This document shows, one piece after another, positions 8,994 through 17,309 of a stretch of 21,223 nt of DNA (position 1 is its first letter; each line of letters begins with the position of its first letter). This DNA is from an uncultured Clostridium sp. (GTDB lineage Bacteria; Bacillota; Clostridia; Clostridiales; Clostridiaceae). The DNA lies in NCBI RefSeq assembly GCF_900769625.1, contig NZ_CAAGHK010000067.1, positions 1 through 21,223 on the forward strand. The letters run 5' to 3'. A program made the position numbers and the translations under genes. The notes beneath the pieces were generated by a model. That model saw only the letters and a list, made by a program, of their open reading frames with translations. It was not told the origin of the DNA and made no database searches.

Positions 8994-9120
8994 TTCTACT
9001 CGTAGAATACCATATTATTGTTCTAATTGCAAATTTTTATTAATAATACAATAAAATAAATTTCATCCTTTTTGTTTAAATATTGATAATTTATTTTGTT
9101 GCATTTACATTTTTACTTTT

Positions 9121-9325
9121 TTAAATAAAATATTACCATTAGTCTCAGAATGGCAATATAGACCACTAGAAAAAACTTATACATTTATATTTATGGATGC
9201 TATACACTATAAAGTTAGAGAATACAAACAGATAGTAGTTAAAGCTGCTTATGTAGTGATTGGTGTGAATATGGATGGTCAAAAAGAAGCTTTAGGAATC
9301 TGAATCAGTGCTAACGAAAATAGTA
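9121..9325 (+). pseudogene. IS256-family transposase fragment, decayed
   Basis: One plus-strand frame reads NKILPLVSEWQYRPLE, then a few residues later FMDAIHYKVRE, then KAAYVVIGVNMDGQKEALGI. These are characteristic of the middle of IS256/Mutator-type transposases (WQ.RPLE...FMDAIHY.VR...KAAY...G.KE.LG.W.GENES); the Asp in MDAIHY is a catalytic-type Asp. A TGA at 9301 stands where these proteins usually have Trp, and similarity fades after NENSS. Only about 65 of the usual roughly 400 codons remain, with no terminal repeats seen. This is a fossil insertion between the feo promoter and the end of the FliB-like gene. Confidence 0.8.
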
Positions 9326-9361
9326 GCTTGAAGACTTGTATTATAATCGAAAGGATGAGTT

Positions 9362-10570
9362 TTATTTGGATATAAGCATATTACTATCCACTCGTATAAC
9401 AGGTGGTGGAATATAGCTTTTGTCATGCTCTATTGACCTTCCAAATGCTGAAATAAATTTTATTATCTCTTGTGGCGTATCTCCACCTACACCGCTGCTT
9501 ATATGCATTCCCACTAAATAGAAACGTATAAATGAATATCGTACAACCAACATCATATATCCCTCAAACATATCATCACTTTCTGAAAATGGGAACAAAT
9601 AATTATACATTAAATTAACCATATAATTTTCAAAAATATAGCTATTTTCCTCCATTATTTTACTCTCATAATCCTCAAATGCATCCATATACTTTTGTGA
9701 ATTATCTCTGAAATCCTTAATTTCATCCGCTCCAAATCCATGCAGCAGCTCCTCAGTATATTCCTTAAAAGCAGCGCTGATTGCTTTTTCACTGATATTT
9801 GATGTATCTACTATATTCCTGAAGAATATTATCTGAAAAATATAGTCCATCTCATCTCTTTTGAATGCTTCTGCTGACATATTCATATTAAAGTTTTCTA
9901 AAATTTCAGGTATGCTGCTGCAATCATCATTATCTTCTGCTTCCACCAGCTTTTCCATCAAATCTCCAAGGATATAAAGTCTCTCACTCAAATTATAATT
10001 TCTGTTCTGAATTATTCTTATTGAGTAATCCCTTATTTCCTTTAGATATCTGATTGGTGAACTCCTGAATTTCTTTGAATTTGTATTATATTCATCATTT
10101 ATAATGTACTTTATAAACTCCTTTTCACCACATTCAAACTTGATTCCTTCTTTTTCACCAAGAATAAGTTGTGCTGCTTCATTACATGCAACATCAAGGG
10201 AAATTTCATAATTATTATCTACTTTATTTATTATTCGAGGAAAGTGAGTACATATATTTGAAAGATATTCCTCGCCAAGCTTTGTATATATGCTGCAGTA
10301 TCCCCCTGCATCTAAAAATGGACATAATCCATCATTGTTGAGCTTTATTACTCCATAATCAAGGTCGCTGCTTGTACATTCATCATTCTTTATAATATTA
10401 TTTTCAATTATAATTCTTGTACTATCATCTTTCACTTTACAGTAATCTTCAAATGTATCCTTGTCTATTTCTATATCCCATCCTTTACAACATGTATCGC
10501 TGCATTCGCCCCCAATACATCGGAAGTTTTTGAAATAAGCTGGATAAGTTAATTTCATATTGTTATTCAT
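9362..10570 (-). CDS. FliB-like Cys-rich protein (putative lysine N-methylase)
   Basis: A 402-residue protein of the family often annotated as flagellin lysine-N-methylase FliB. The N-terminus has the defining cysteine set: C18, C23, C27 and C28 (CSDTCCKGWD), then C83 in GLCPFLD, C92 in GGYCSIY and C107 in SNICTHFPR. Such a cluster is consistent with a bound metal or Fe-S centre. The rest is helical with no obvious second domain or signal peptide. No flagellar genes are in this window, and many clostridial homologues are far from flagellar genes, so the substrate may not be flagellin. It seems monocistronic: GAAGGA precedes the ATG by about ten bases, and the stop abuts an insertion-sequence remnant. 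Confidence 0.75.
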   Translation of the reverse strand: MNNNMKLTYPAYFKNFRCIGGECSDTCCKGWDIEIDKDTFEDYCKVKDDSTRIIIENNIIKNDECTSSDLDYGVIKLNNDGLCPFLDAGGYCSIYTKLGEEYLSNICTHFPRIINKVDNNYEISLDVACNEAAQLILGEKEGIKFECGEKEFIKYIINDEYNTNSKKFRSSPIRYLKEIRDYSIRIIQNRNYNLSERLYILGDLMEKLVEAEDNDDCSSIPEILENFNMNMSAEAFKRDEMDYIFQIIFFRNIVDTSNISEKAISAAFKEYTEELLHGFGADEIKDFRDNSQKYMDAFEDYESKIMEENSYIFENYMVNLMYNYLFPFSESDDMFEGYMMLVVRYSFIRFYLVGMHISSGVGGDTPQEIIKFISAFGRSIEHDKSYIPPPVIRVDSNMLISK

Positions 10571-10707
10571 AGCTGTATTCCTTCTTCATATTAAAAATCT
10601 ATAATCTAAATATTAAACATTAAAGTCTATGTTAGTATTATATATTAAAATTTTAGACATATATAATCTTTTATAATCCTAAATTTTTAAAAAGCGGCTC
10701 CATAATA

Positions 10708-10716
10708 TGGTATAAT
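10708..10716 (+). promoter_or_regulatory. Extended -10 promoter
   Basis: TGGTATAAT (10708-10716) is a perfect extended -10 about 64 bases ahead of the next gene. No -35 box is visible at the expected place, which is tolerable for extended -10 promoters. An AAGGCAGG ribosome-binding site follows before the ATG at 10780. Confidence 0.6.
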
Positions 10717-10779
10717 TTATTTAGCTATGATTCTATTCTCTAATCATCTACTAATTATTCAGAAGGCAGGTAAAGTCAT

Positions 10780-11001
10780 ATGAAAACATATAAAATCATG
10801 AGAATAATGGAGCAGGATTTCGGCTGTGAAGAACGTCCAGATAATGAAACATACAATGTTGATGTAATACTAGTAGATAATGAAACAGGAGAAACTTCAA
10901 CTGTAAGTATTGCTGATGAGGAACTGTATCGTAAAAATATTGATGCTGGCTGTCTTGTAACCTATGACGGCCAAAACATATTTCCTGTAATAAAACAATA
11001 A
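10780..11001 (+). CDS. Small conserved-looking protein, 73 residues, unknown
   Basis: I do not recognise a named family. The product is a soluble acidic 73-residue protein with alternating hydrophobic residues that suggests mostly beta strands: YKIMRIMEQDFG, then NVDVILVDNETGE, then STVSIADEEL, and a closing LVTYDGQNIFPVIKQ. Two cysteines (16 and 58) are present, not in a metal motif. AAGGCAGG precedes the ATG, an extended -10 lies upstream, and a strong hairpin terminator follows one base after the stop. It is therefore a complete single-gene unit pointing against its neighbours. Its gene-like composition and dedicated signals make it very likely real. Confidence 0.75.
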   Translation: MKTYKIMRIMEQDFGCEERPDNETYNVDVILVDNETGETSTVSIADEELYRKNIDAGCLVTYDGQNIFPVIKQ

Positions 11002-11044
11002 TAAAATACCCTGCACCATCTGTTACTGCAGGGTATTTTATTAT
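11002..11044 (+). terminator. Intrinsic terminator, probably bidirectional
   Basis: A perfect 14-bp stem (TAAAATACCCTGCA at 11002-11015 and its complement at 11027-11040) encloses an 11-base loop and runs into TTATA. The arm begins directly after the stop codon of the 73-residue gene. The A/T-rich flanks on both sides mean it could also act on transcripts arriving from the minus-strand gene to its right. Confidence 0.85.
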
Positions 11045-11086
11045 AGTCTTTCTCTTAAATTCAACTATTTTATACTTTTTAATATT

Positions 11087-11118
11087 TGATAAACAGCTTC
11101 ACGTTGACCTGTTTATCA
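11087..11118. repeat. 10-bp inverted repeat
   Basis: TGATAAACAG (11087-11096) and its exact complement CTGTTTATCA (11109-11118) flank a 12-base loop in the gap between the 73-residue gene and the coat-like gene. On the minus strand it lies about 150 bases past the coat-like stop and lacks a T-run. It may be a weak transcription end or an operator; I cannot tell. Confidence 0.4.
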
Positions 11119-11264
11119 TTTACTTAATATAAACTCTCTAAAAATGTGTCACTAAAATAAGCTTTTATATCTTTAATTTAGGTATTAAATTTAGTTTCAT
11201 CTTATGGTTTCATATTTTTTATTGTTTTATAAATGTTTAATATTGACCGTTCAACTGAATTTTC

Positions 11265-11753
11265 TTAAAAAGGATAATAAGGATATGGTGGTGCATAATA
11301 TGGATATGGGAGTACTGCTATTCCTGACAATGTGTTATATGGAAATGGTCTACGCCTGAATCTTCTATATCTTCTAGGATTGATATACTTACGCTGTCTA
11401 TCATATGAGCTATCTCTAATTTTCTTATTTACCTGACCACTTCTCTCGTCACCTTGATCTACCACATCCTCCGCAACCAAGATAACGACATAATCAGGCC
11501 CTGCACTTTCAATAATTCCATCAAATCTGTTTCCGTACTTAGTCATAAAAGATGCATGATAATTCATTAAGTTTTGACATTCATCACGCATATTCTGTAT
11601 TCCTGATCCCATTGATGTCTCTGTTTTCATTGATGATCCCATTGTTCCCATTCCTGATTCCATTGATGTTACATTTCCCATCGATGTTTCTGAGCCTGTA
11701 ATATTTTCATCACTTGTTTCAATGTCAAGATTATCGTTTCTTTCAAAAATCAT
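11265..11753 (-). CDS. Putative spore coat-like protein
   Basis: A 162-residue mosaic. Residues 20-52 are Met/Ser/Thr/Gly-rich with repeated TSM(G/E) units. Residues 63-93 (HASFMTKYGNRFDGIIESAG then PDYVVIL) resemble the segment shared by GerQ/coat-type proteins. Then follow a charged linker, a basic run RRYRRFRRRPF (127-137) and a Tyr/Pro tail, LPYPYYAPPYPYY. Such Tyr-, Arg- and Pro-rich tails are typical of Bacilli and Clostridia spore coat proteins, so I infer an outer spore layer role; no family was matched by search. The ATG at 11753 is preceded by GAGGAG with nine bases between, whereas the in-frame ATG at 11777 has no ribosome-binding site. It appears monocistronic. Confidence 0.6.
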   Translation of the reverse strand: MIFERNDNLDIETSDENITGSETSMGNVTSMESGMGTMGSSMKTETSMGSGIQNMRDECQNLMNYHASFMTKYGNRFDGIIESAGPDYVVILVAEDVVDQGDERSGQVNKKIRDSSYDRQRKYINPRRYRRFRRRPFPYNTLSGIAVLPYPYYAPPYPYYPF

Positions 11754-11984
11754 TTTAATCAACTCCTCTTTTATCATAATATTAATTCATAATAAAAGTG
11801 TTCCTGTGTCGATAGTATAATCCTCCATTGAAGAAGTAATTAAGCTCCTTTCTGAATGTATAATTTCATATCCCTTTGTTGTATGAAAGTTATTATCTAC
11901 AGAAATCACTACCTTACAACAAATTTCTCAAATAGATAATGTCACATTTAATCTTTAAATCATATGTTAGACTATGGAAAAGCA

Positions 11985-13250
11985 CTAATTCCTTTTTAAA
12001 GCACGTACATTCCATCTTACAAACAATATAAGACAGAAATTAGCGGCTGCTGTTATTGTCAACAGTATTCCTATGGGCATTCCAATATCAATCAACTGAC
12101 CAAAAAGAAGCTGACCTGGTGCAATGCTGACCGTTGCTACTGCTGTTGAAAGTGCAGATACACTTCCAAGTCTATGCCCTGGAACTTCTTTCTGCATAAA
12201 TGTCAACGTCAGCACATTTGATAGTGATAAGGACAGCATAATTGCCATTCCGCACATTGCAAAAGCTCCTGCTGCTGCATAGCTGTTCATTTTTATGAAT
12301 CCTAAAACAGACATCAGAATAACACCCATTATCATCGGTACATATGTATAATGTAATTTTTTCATTGAAAACATATTGGGTTTTAAGCTTATCCAAAGTC
12401 CTCCACATATCATTCCAAGTACACATATTCCTTCAACCACACCGTAAACCTGTGATGGAAGGTTCAGCAATATGTTTATAAAATATGGTGCAACTATTGA
12501 TAAAATCGGCACTAAAAATATATTACATAAAGCATATGATACTATTATTCCTAAAACAACTTTATTTTCTCTCTTTAAATATAATACCGTGTTTTTCATA
12601 TCACTAAATGAATTTTTTATAAAACTTATCAGCTGAAATCTGTTTCTGCCATCATGCTGTATACTCTTATCTGTCTCAGTAAGACTCACATCTGGAATAT
12701 CGAGAAACATCTCCATAACTGCTGATACAAAAAAGCTGACTGCATTTATTATGACGATAACTTTTATGCCTAATAATCCATAAAGAACTCCCGCCAGTAT
12801 GGGTCCTGCAAAATTTACAATTGAACCAATCTGATTGATGATTCCATTGGCCGAAGTCAGATTATCCTCCTCAACAATCTGGGGTATACACGATGTAACT
12901 GCCGGCCCATACAATGTGTAGCATACTGACAATATAAACATCACACCTCCCACAATAAATTCGCTGTCATTGTTTCTTAATAATATAAGAGCATATGAAC
13001 CAATTAATATTGAGCAGAAAAAGTCTAAATACACCATTATCTTTTTCCTATTTCTCCTGTCGGACAGCCTTCCTGCAATAGGTGCAAATATAATATAAGG
13101 TATTGTTGATACTGCCAGAATTCTCGCAAATACCATGGTACTTCCTGTAAATTCAAGAAGGTATAAAGACATGCTGAATCGCTGAATTGCATTTCCAAAA
13201 AGGGAAATTATCTGACCGATAACGATTATTATAAAGTTTTTATTTCTCAT
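11985..13250 (-). CDS. MFS transporter, EntS-like exporter type
   Basis: A 421-residue major facilitator with about twelve hydrophobic segments. The signature loop between TM2 and TM3, GRLSDRRNRKK (60-70), is intact. The overall style (N-terminal NFIIIVIGQIISLFGNAIQ and the long central basic loop near 205-222) fits the drug/siderophore exporter branch that includes EntS. Its start overlaps the ATPase stop in ATGA, so it is the last gene of the iron-chelate ABC operon and translationally coupled to it. From that position I infer release of a siderophore, or of a chelator stripped of iron. No siderophore biosynthesis genes are present in the window, and a drug-efflux role remains possible. Confidence 0.8.
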   Translation of the reverse strand: MRNKNFIIIVIGQIISLFGNAIQRFSMSLYLLEFTGSTMVFARILAVSTIPYIIFAPIAGRLSDRRNRKKIMVYLDFFCSILIGSYALILLRNNDSEFIVGGVMFILSVCYTLYGPAVTSCIPQIVEEDNLTSANGIINQIGSIVNFAGPILAGVLYGLLGIKVIVIINAVSFFVSAVMEMFLDIPDVSLTETDKSIQHDGRNRFQLISFIKNSFSDMKNTVLYLKRENKVVLGIIVSYALCNIFLVPILSIVAPYFINILLNLPSQVYGVVEGICVLGMICGGLWISLKPNMFSMKKLHYTYVPMIMGVILMSVLGFIKMNSYAAAGAFAMCGMAIMLSLSLSNVLTLTFMQKEVPGHRLGSVSALSTAVATVSIAPGQLLFGQLIDIGMPIGILLTITAAANFCLILFVRWNVRALKRN

Positions 13251-14041
13251 GCTTCCTCCCTGAAAAGCTCATAATCCATACATATCGGATATTGACCATT
13301 TTCACTTATTACAAGAGAAGCATCTATTCCATATATCTCTTTTAAATTTTCTTTATTTATAACATCTATCGGTTTTCCCTGACAGATGACTTTTCCTTTT
13401 TTAAGTCCCACTATATTATCTGCAAATCTGCACGCATTGTTAAGTTCATGCAGCACTATTACTACCGTGATATTTTTTTCTCTATTAAGCTTTTGTAGAA
13501 CCTCCAGCACTTCCAGCTGATATGACATATCCAGATAAGTTGTCGGTTCATCAAGCATGATGATTTCAGTTTCCTGTGCAAGAGTCATTGCAATCCATGC
13601 TCTCTGTCTCTGACCTCCAGACAGGTTTTCCACTTCTCTATCTTTGAACTCGCTGAGACCTGTTTCATTGATTGCCCAGTCAATAATTTCTTTGTCATGA
13701 CTATTAAGACCACCAATCATTTTCTGATGTGGAAACCTTCCATATGCCACAAGTTCTCGCACTGTAAGTCCAGATGGTGCAACAGGCCCCTGTGGAAGAA
13801 ATGCAACTTCCTTTGCAATATCCTTCTCCTTTATCTTCCTGATGTTTTTCTTATTTATATAAATATCACCATTTTCAGGCTTATTAATTCTGGATATTGT
13901 TTTTAACAACGTGGATTTTCCACAGCCATTTGCACCTATTATTATACTTATCTGCCCCTTAGGTATGCTGAGATCCATATCACTTATTATTGTATTTTTT
14001 TCATATGCTACAGTAAGATTTTTTACACTTATAGCTTCCAT
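13247..14041 (-). CDS. Iron-chelate ABC transporter ATPase (FepC/FecE type)
   Basis: Cytoplasmic ATPase of an iron-siderophore-type importer, 264 residues, normal length. Motifs: Walker A GANGCGKST (36-44), Q-loop FLPQG (81-85), ABC signature LSGGQRQR (140-147), Walker B IIMLDEP (160-166), D-loop TYLD and H-loop His198 in VLHELN. The GRFPHQ stretch after the Q-loop is typical of the FepC branch, which serves Fe3+-chelates and sometimes haem or cobalamin. The ATG follows GAGGAG with eight bases between. It is fourth in the operon, 91 bases after the second permease, and its stop overlaps the MFS start. Confidence 0.93.
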   Translation of the reverse strand: MEAISVKNLTVAYEKNTIISDMDLSIPKGQISIIIGANGCGKSTLLKTISRINKPENGDIYINKKNIRKIKEKDIAKEVAFLPQGPVAPSGLTVRELVAYGRFPHQKMIGGLNSHDKEIIDWAINETGLSEFKDREVENLSGGQRQRAWIAMTLAQETEIIMLDEPTTYLDMSYQLEVLEVLQKLNREKNITVVIVLHELNNACRFADNIVGLKKGKVICQGKPIDVINKENLKEIYGIDASLVISENGQYPICMDYELFREEA

Positions 14042-14132
14042 AATTACTTCTCCTCACTATATTTCATGTACAAACAGGTACACCGTATTCCTTTAGTTCA
14101 TCTGATATAATTATCTTTGTTCCTGCAATACA

Positions 14133-15140
14133 TTACTTCTCTTTCATCATTAAATAAATAAAATATGGTACACCAAATATTGAAACTGTTATTCCCACCG
14201 GAATTTCAATTGGTGAAAATAGATTCCTTGAAACTGCATCTGCAATCAGAATAATAATCACACTTATTATTGCCGATACACTTATAAACTTTTTATGATA
14301 AGGACCGACTAAATTTCTTGCAATATGGGGAGATAACAGACCTAAGAATCCAATGTTTCCTGCAAATGCTGTTGCTGTCCCTGCTAATATTACTGCGAGA
14401 GTAAGGAATTTCTTTCTTTCCTTTTCAATATTAAGTCCCAATGACAATACCAGTTCATCTGAAAGATTTAAAACATCAAGTTTTTTATGATTTAATAAAA
14501 CTACTATGAAAAGCAGAGTTACTATTGGCATTATCACCTTTGCATAACTCCATCCTGAACCCCAGAGACTTCCTGATGTCCATACAAGAACTCTGTTATA
14601 ATCACCAACTCCTCCTCTGAAAGTGAAAAATGTTATAAATGCATTAAGTCCTGCATTTAAACCTATTCCTATCAATAAAAGTCTTTTGGGACGTATTCCA
14701 TTTCTGCTTGACATCATATATATTATCAATGAAGAAACGGCTGCTCCTCCTATAGCCATCACTGGCAGTACAAATATAGAAAACTGTCCTAATTCACTAT
14801 AATAAGCACCAGTTGAATAGGTGATAAAAAGTACTGCTGCCACTGCTGCGCCTGCATTTATTCCAATTATCCCTGTATCAGCCAAATCATTTTTTGTTAT
14901 GGTCTGCAGTATTGCACCTGCTGTTGAAAATGCAATTCCTACAAATGCACCAACCAGCAGTCTTGGAAGCCTGATGGTGAGGACAGCCGTATTCTGAAGC
15001 TTTGTTCCATTTCCCAAAATAGTATTTATAACTTCCATTGGCGATACCTTATATGTACCCCAGCAGAGTGTAACTCCAAAGGAGATGACTAATAATGTCA
15101 GTAATACTGATAAAACTATGCTGAATCTTTTTTTCTTCAT
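14133..15140 (-). CDS. FecCD-family permease, second subunit
   Basis: Membrane subunit of the iron-chelate importer, 335 residues with about ten hydrophobic segments. FecCD landmarks are present: IRLPR (56-60), the AGAILQTITKNDLADTGI stretch (74-91) with GINAGA after it, and the ATPase-coupling region NIGFLGLLSPHIARNLVG near 270-290. Its ATG overlaps the stop of the preceding permease (TAATG), and AGGAGAG lies just upstream, so the two permeases are translationally coupled and probably form a heterodimer. Substrate specificity cannot be read from the permease. Confidence 0.93.
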   Translation of the reverse strand: MKKKRFSIVLSVLLTLLVISFGVTLCWGTYKVSPMEVINTILGNGTKLQNTAVLTIRLPRLLVGAFVGIAFSTAGAILQTITKNDLADTGIIGINAGAAVAAVLFITYSTGAYYSELGQFSIFVLPVMAIGGAAVSSLIIYMMSSRNGIRPKRLLLIGIGLNAGLNAFITFFTFRGGVGDYNRVLVWTSGSLWGSGWSYAKVIMPIVTLLFIVVLLNHKKLDVLNLSDELVLSLGLNIEKERKKFLTLAVILAGTATAFAGNIGFLGLLSPHIARNLVGPYHKKFISVSAIISVIIILIADAVSRNLFSPIEIPVGITVSIFGVPYFIYLMMKEK

Positions 15141-16135
15141 TATCCTCTCTCCTTTCTCGCTACTGAAATAAAGAATGGTATTCCTATCAATGCTGTAAAT
15201 ACTCCAATTGGCGTTTCATAAGGATTAAATATCATCCTTGCACATATATCGGCATAAGTTAAAAGAACTGATCCTAGTAAAAAAGAACATGGGATATTCC
15301 TTCGGTAATCTTCTCCCAGTATCTTTCGCACAATCTGGGGAACTATAAGACCTACAAAAGCTATGTTCTTACCAACAGCAACTGCCGCTGCACACATTGG
15401 TATTATTAACATCAGCGTTACAAATCTTATTTTTTCTGGATTTTCACCAAGACCGATTGCCACATCATCACCAAGACTTAATATATTTATCTTTGGTGAT
15501 AATAAAACAGCAGTCATAAGTCCAGCTAGCCCAACAACCAGTACAAGCTTGAAATCTGACCAGCCTGCATTTCTAAATCCTCCTGATACCCAGAATCCTA
15601 TCATTTGTGACTGATTTGATAAAAGTCCGATGATTGTTGTCAGCGAAAGGAAAAATGTACTCATTGCTGTTCCTGCCAACAGAATCTTGGCAATTGAGTT
15701 GTTATTTGCTTTTTTTGATATAAACATTAAGGCTATTATTCCTGTTATAAATGCACCTATAAAAGAAGCTATCATTGCATTTCTTGTATTGACTGCGATC
15801 CCTGCTGCATAAAAAATCGATATTATCAAAGTCGCTCCCTGACTTACACCAAGTATTGAAGGCTCAGCGATAGGATTTCTTGTAACACCCTGAATCATTG
15901 CACCTGTCACTCCCAGTATTCCTCCTGTAAGCACTACACAAAGCACTCTTGGAATACGCACATCCCTTACAAGCATAAGCTCAAGACTTTCTCTGTAATT
16001 GAATATGCTGTCCCATATCTGAGAAAAACTAATAGGAATGGAGCCAAGCTTTACGCCAAGCACCATTCCTCCAGTTAGAAGTAACAAACTGCAGACTATA
16101 AATATTCCTGCTATAAGTTTCTTACTTTGTTTCAT
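15140..16135 (-). CDS. FecCD-family permease, first subunit
   Basis: Partner permease of the iron-chelate importer, 331 residues. It has RIPR (60-63), then MIQGVTRNPIAEPSILGVSQ (80-99), and NIAFVGLIVPQIVRK as the ATPase-docking loop. Its start lies 14 bases inside the end of the substrate-binding protein gene, so ribosomes from that gene probably reinitiate here. It differs clearly from the second permease (RNPIAEP versus KNDLADT), as is usual for FepD/FepG-type pairs, so this is a paralogous pair and not a recent duplication. Confidence 0.93.
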   Translation of the reverse strand: MKQSKKLIAGIFIVCSLLLLTGGMVLGVKLGSIPISFSQIWDSIFNYRESLELMLVRDVRIPRVLCVVLTGGILGVTGAMIQGVTRNPIAEPSILGVSQGATLIISIFYAAGIAVNTRNAMIASFIGAFITGIIALMFISKKANNNSIAKILLAGTAMSTFFLSLTTIIGLLSNQSQMIGFWVSGGFRNAGWSDFKLVLVVGLAGLMTAVLLSPKINILSLGDDVAIGLGENPEKIRFVTLMLIIPMCAAAVAVGKNIAFVGLIVPQIVRKILGEDYRRNIPCSFLLGSVLLTYADICARMIFNPYETPIGVFTALIGIPFFISVARKERG

Positions 16136-17075
16136 TTAACATTTCACCTATCTCATTTACTAATATTTCTCTTCCTATTGAGCTGTAGCCTTGGTTAAAG
16201 TATGGTGATGAATTTAAAACTACTACCTTTCCTTCTTTAACAGCAGGAAGACTGTTCCATATTGCATTACCTTCTAACTGTGCAAGATCTTCTTCTGTTG
16301 CTATTAAAAATATGTAATCAGCTTTAATTGAGGCAAGGCCTTCATATGTTACAACTGGCAGGCTTATGTCGCTTTGTTCTGGCATTCCTTCCGGCTTAGC
16401 AAGCATCATATCATCATAAAGCACGCTTCCGAATCCTGCACTGTCAAAGATAAAGAATTGTCCTCCGCTTGCTAAAAATGAAAGATATGTTGTATCTTCA
16501 CCGTATTCAGCTTTTATTTTTTCGCCAGCTGCTTTTGATTTTTCTTCATATGCTTTCAGCCATTTATCAGCTGCTTCTTCTTTATTGAAAATATCAGCAA
16601 AAGATTTAACATCATCCTTCCAGTTTAAAGCTTCCAGTTTAATCATTACTGTTGGTGCAATTTCACTTAAGGAATCATACATTTTTTCCTGAACTGTAGA
16701 TATTACTATCAAGTCAGGATTTAAATTCATAACTGCTTCCACATCCATGGTATCCTGCATGCTGTATCCTAAAATTTCTGCACCTTTAAGTGTATCTTCT
16801 AAATATGATGGAAATTTTGTGTAATCATAAGCATCACTGTTTGCTGTTCCCACTACTTTATAGCCTAAAATAGATAAAATATCGCTGTTACCACTTAAAT
16901 CAACTATTCTCTGAGGATTTTCTGGTATTTGAACTTCTCCTCTAACATCGGTAACTGTTACTGTATTTTCTGCTTTCTTATCACTGTCTGAATTTCCAGA
17001 TGATGTTCCACATCCTGAAAAAATCATCACTGTCATACAAGATACTGCTAATATCTTAAGTAATTTTTTCTTCAT
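16122..17075 (-). CDS. Iron-chelate substrate-binding lipoprotein
   Basis: Membrane-anchored binding protein of the FepB/FhuD-like periplasmic-binding fold, 317 residues. It starts with a basic n-region (MKKKLLK), a hydrophobic core and a lipobox FSGC with the lipidated Cys at residue 22. A Ser/Asn/Asp/Lys-rich linker follows, then the domain opening TVTVTDVRGEVQIPENPQRI. Two lobes connected by a long helix fit the sequence (ILGYKVVG, NLNPDLIVIS, and the C-terminal SIGREILVNEIGEML). The ATG at 17075 was chosen because GGAGG is eight bases upstream; an in-frame ATG at 17090 lies before that site. It is the first gene of the operon behind a Fur-box promoter. The ligand is probably a ferric siderophore, but haem or cobalamin is not excluded. 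Confidence 0.92.
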   Translation of the reverse strand: MKKKLLKILAVSCMTVMIFSGCGTSSGNSDSDKKAENTVTVTDVRGEVQIPENPQRIVDLSGNSDILSILGYKVVGTANSDAYDYTKFPSYLEDTLKGAEILGYSMQDTMDVEAVMNLNPDLIVISTVQEKMYDSLSEIAPTVMIKLEALNWKDDVKSFADIFNKEEAADKWLKAYEEKSKAAGEKIKAEYGEDTTYLSFLASGGQFFIFDSAGFGSVLYDDMMLAKPEGMPEQSDISLPVVTYEGLASIKADYIFLIATEEDLAQLEGNAIWNSLPAVKEGKVVVLNSSPYFNQGYSSIGREILVNEIGEMLNETK

Positions 17076-17138
17076 GTTCTTTTCCTCCATAAATTGTATA
17101 AATATTCTTAATCATTTTCTGATTTCTGACTGTTTTAA

Positions 17139-17167
17139 ATTTTATATGATAATCATTATCACTTCAA
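17139..17167 (-). promoter_or_regulatory. Fur-box promoter of the iron-chelate ABC operon
   Basis: TGATAATCATTATCA (17147-17161) is an exact 7-1-7 Fur box. On the minus strand it sits between TTGAAG (17162-17167, 4/6 to -35) and TAAAAT (17139-17144, 5/6 to -10) and occupies 15 of the 17 spacer bases. A bound repressor would therefore block RNA polymerase directly. It is about 65 bases before the lipoprotein start. Fur repression under iron sufficiency follows from established knowledge of this consensus. Confidence 0.9.
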
Positions 17168-17309
17168 TACCTGCACCTAATTTAATAATTTTATCATCAC
17201 TTTTAATAATTTTTGATATAATTAATAATATGTGCTGCAATTAACAGTAAATATTTTTTCCAAAGAATAATAAATAATACATGAAACAGATTTCTGTTTT
17301 TAACTAAAA

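Noticed and set aside
9301..9303. TGA in the transposase remnant read as selenocysteine or Trp
   Set aside because: Homologues have Trp here, the gene is only a fragment, and similarity also fades soon after; simple decay explains it.
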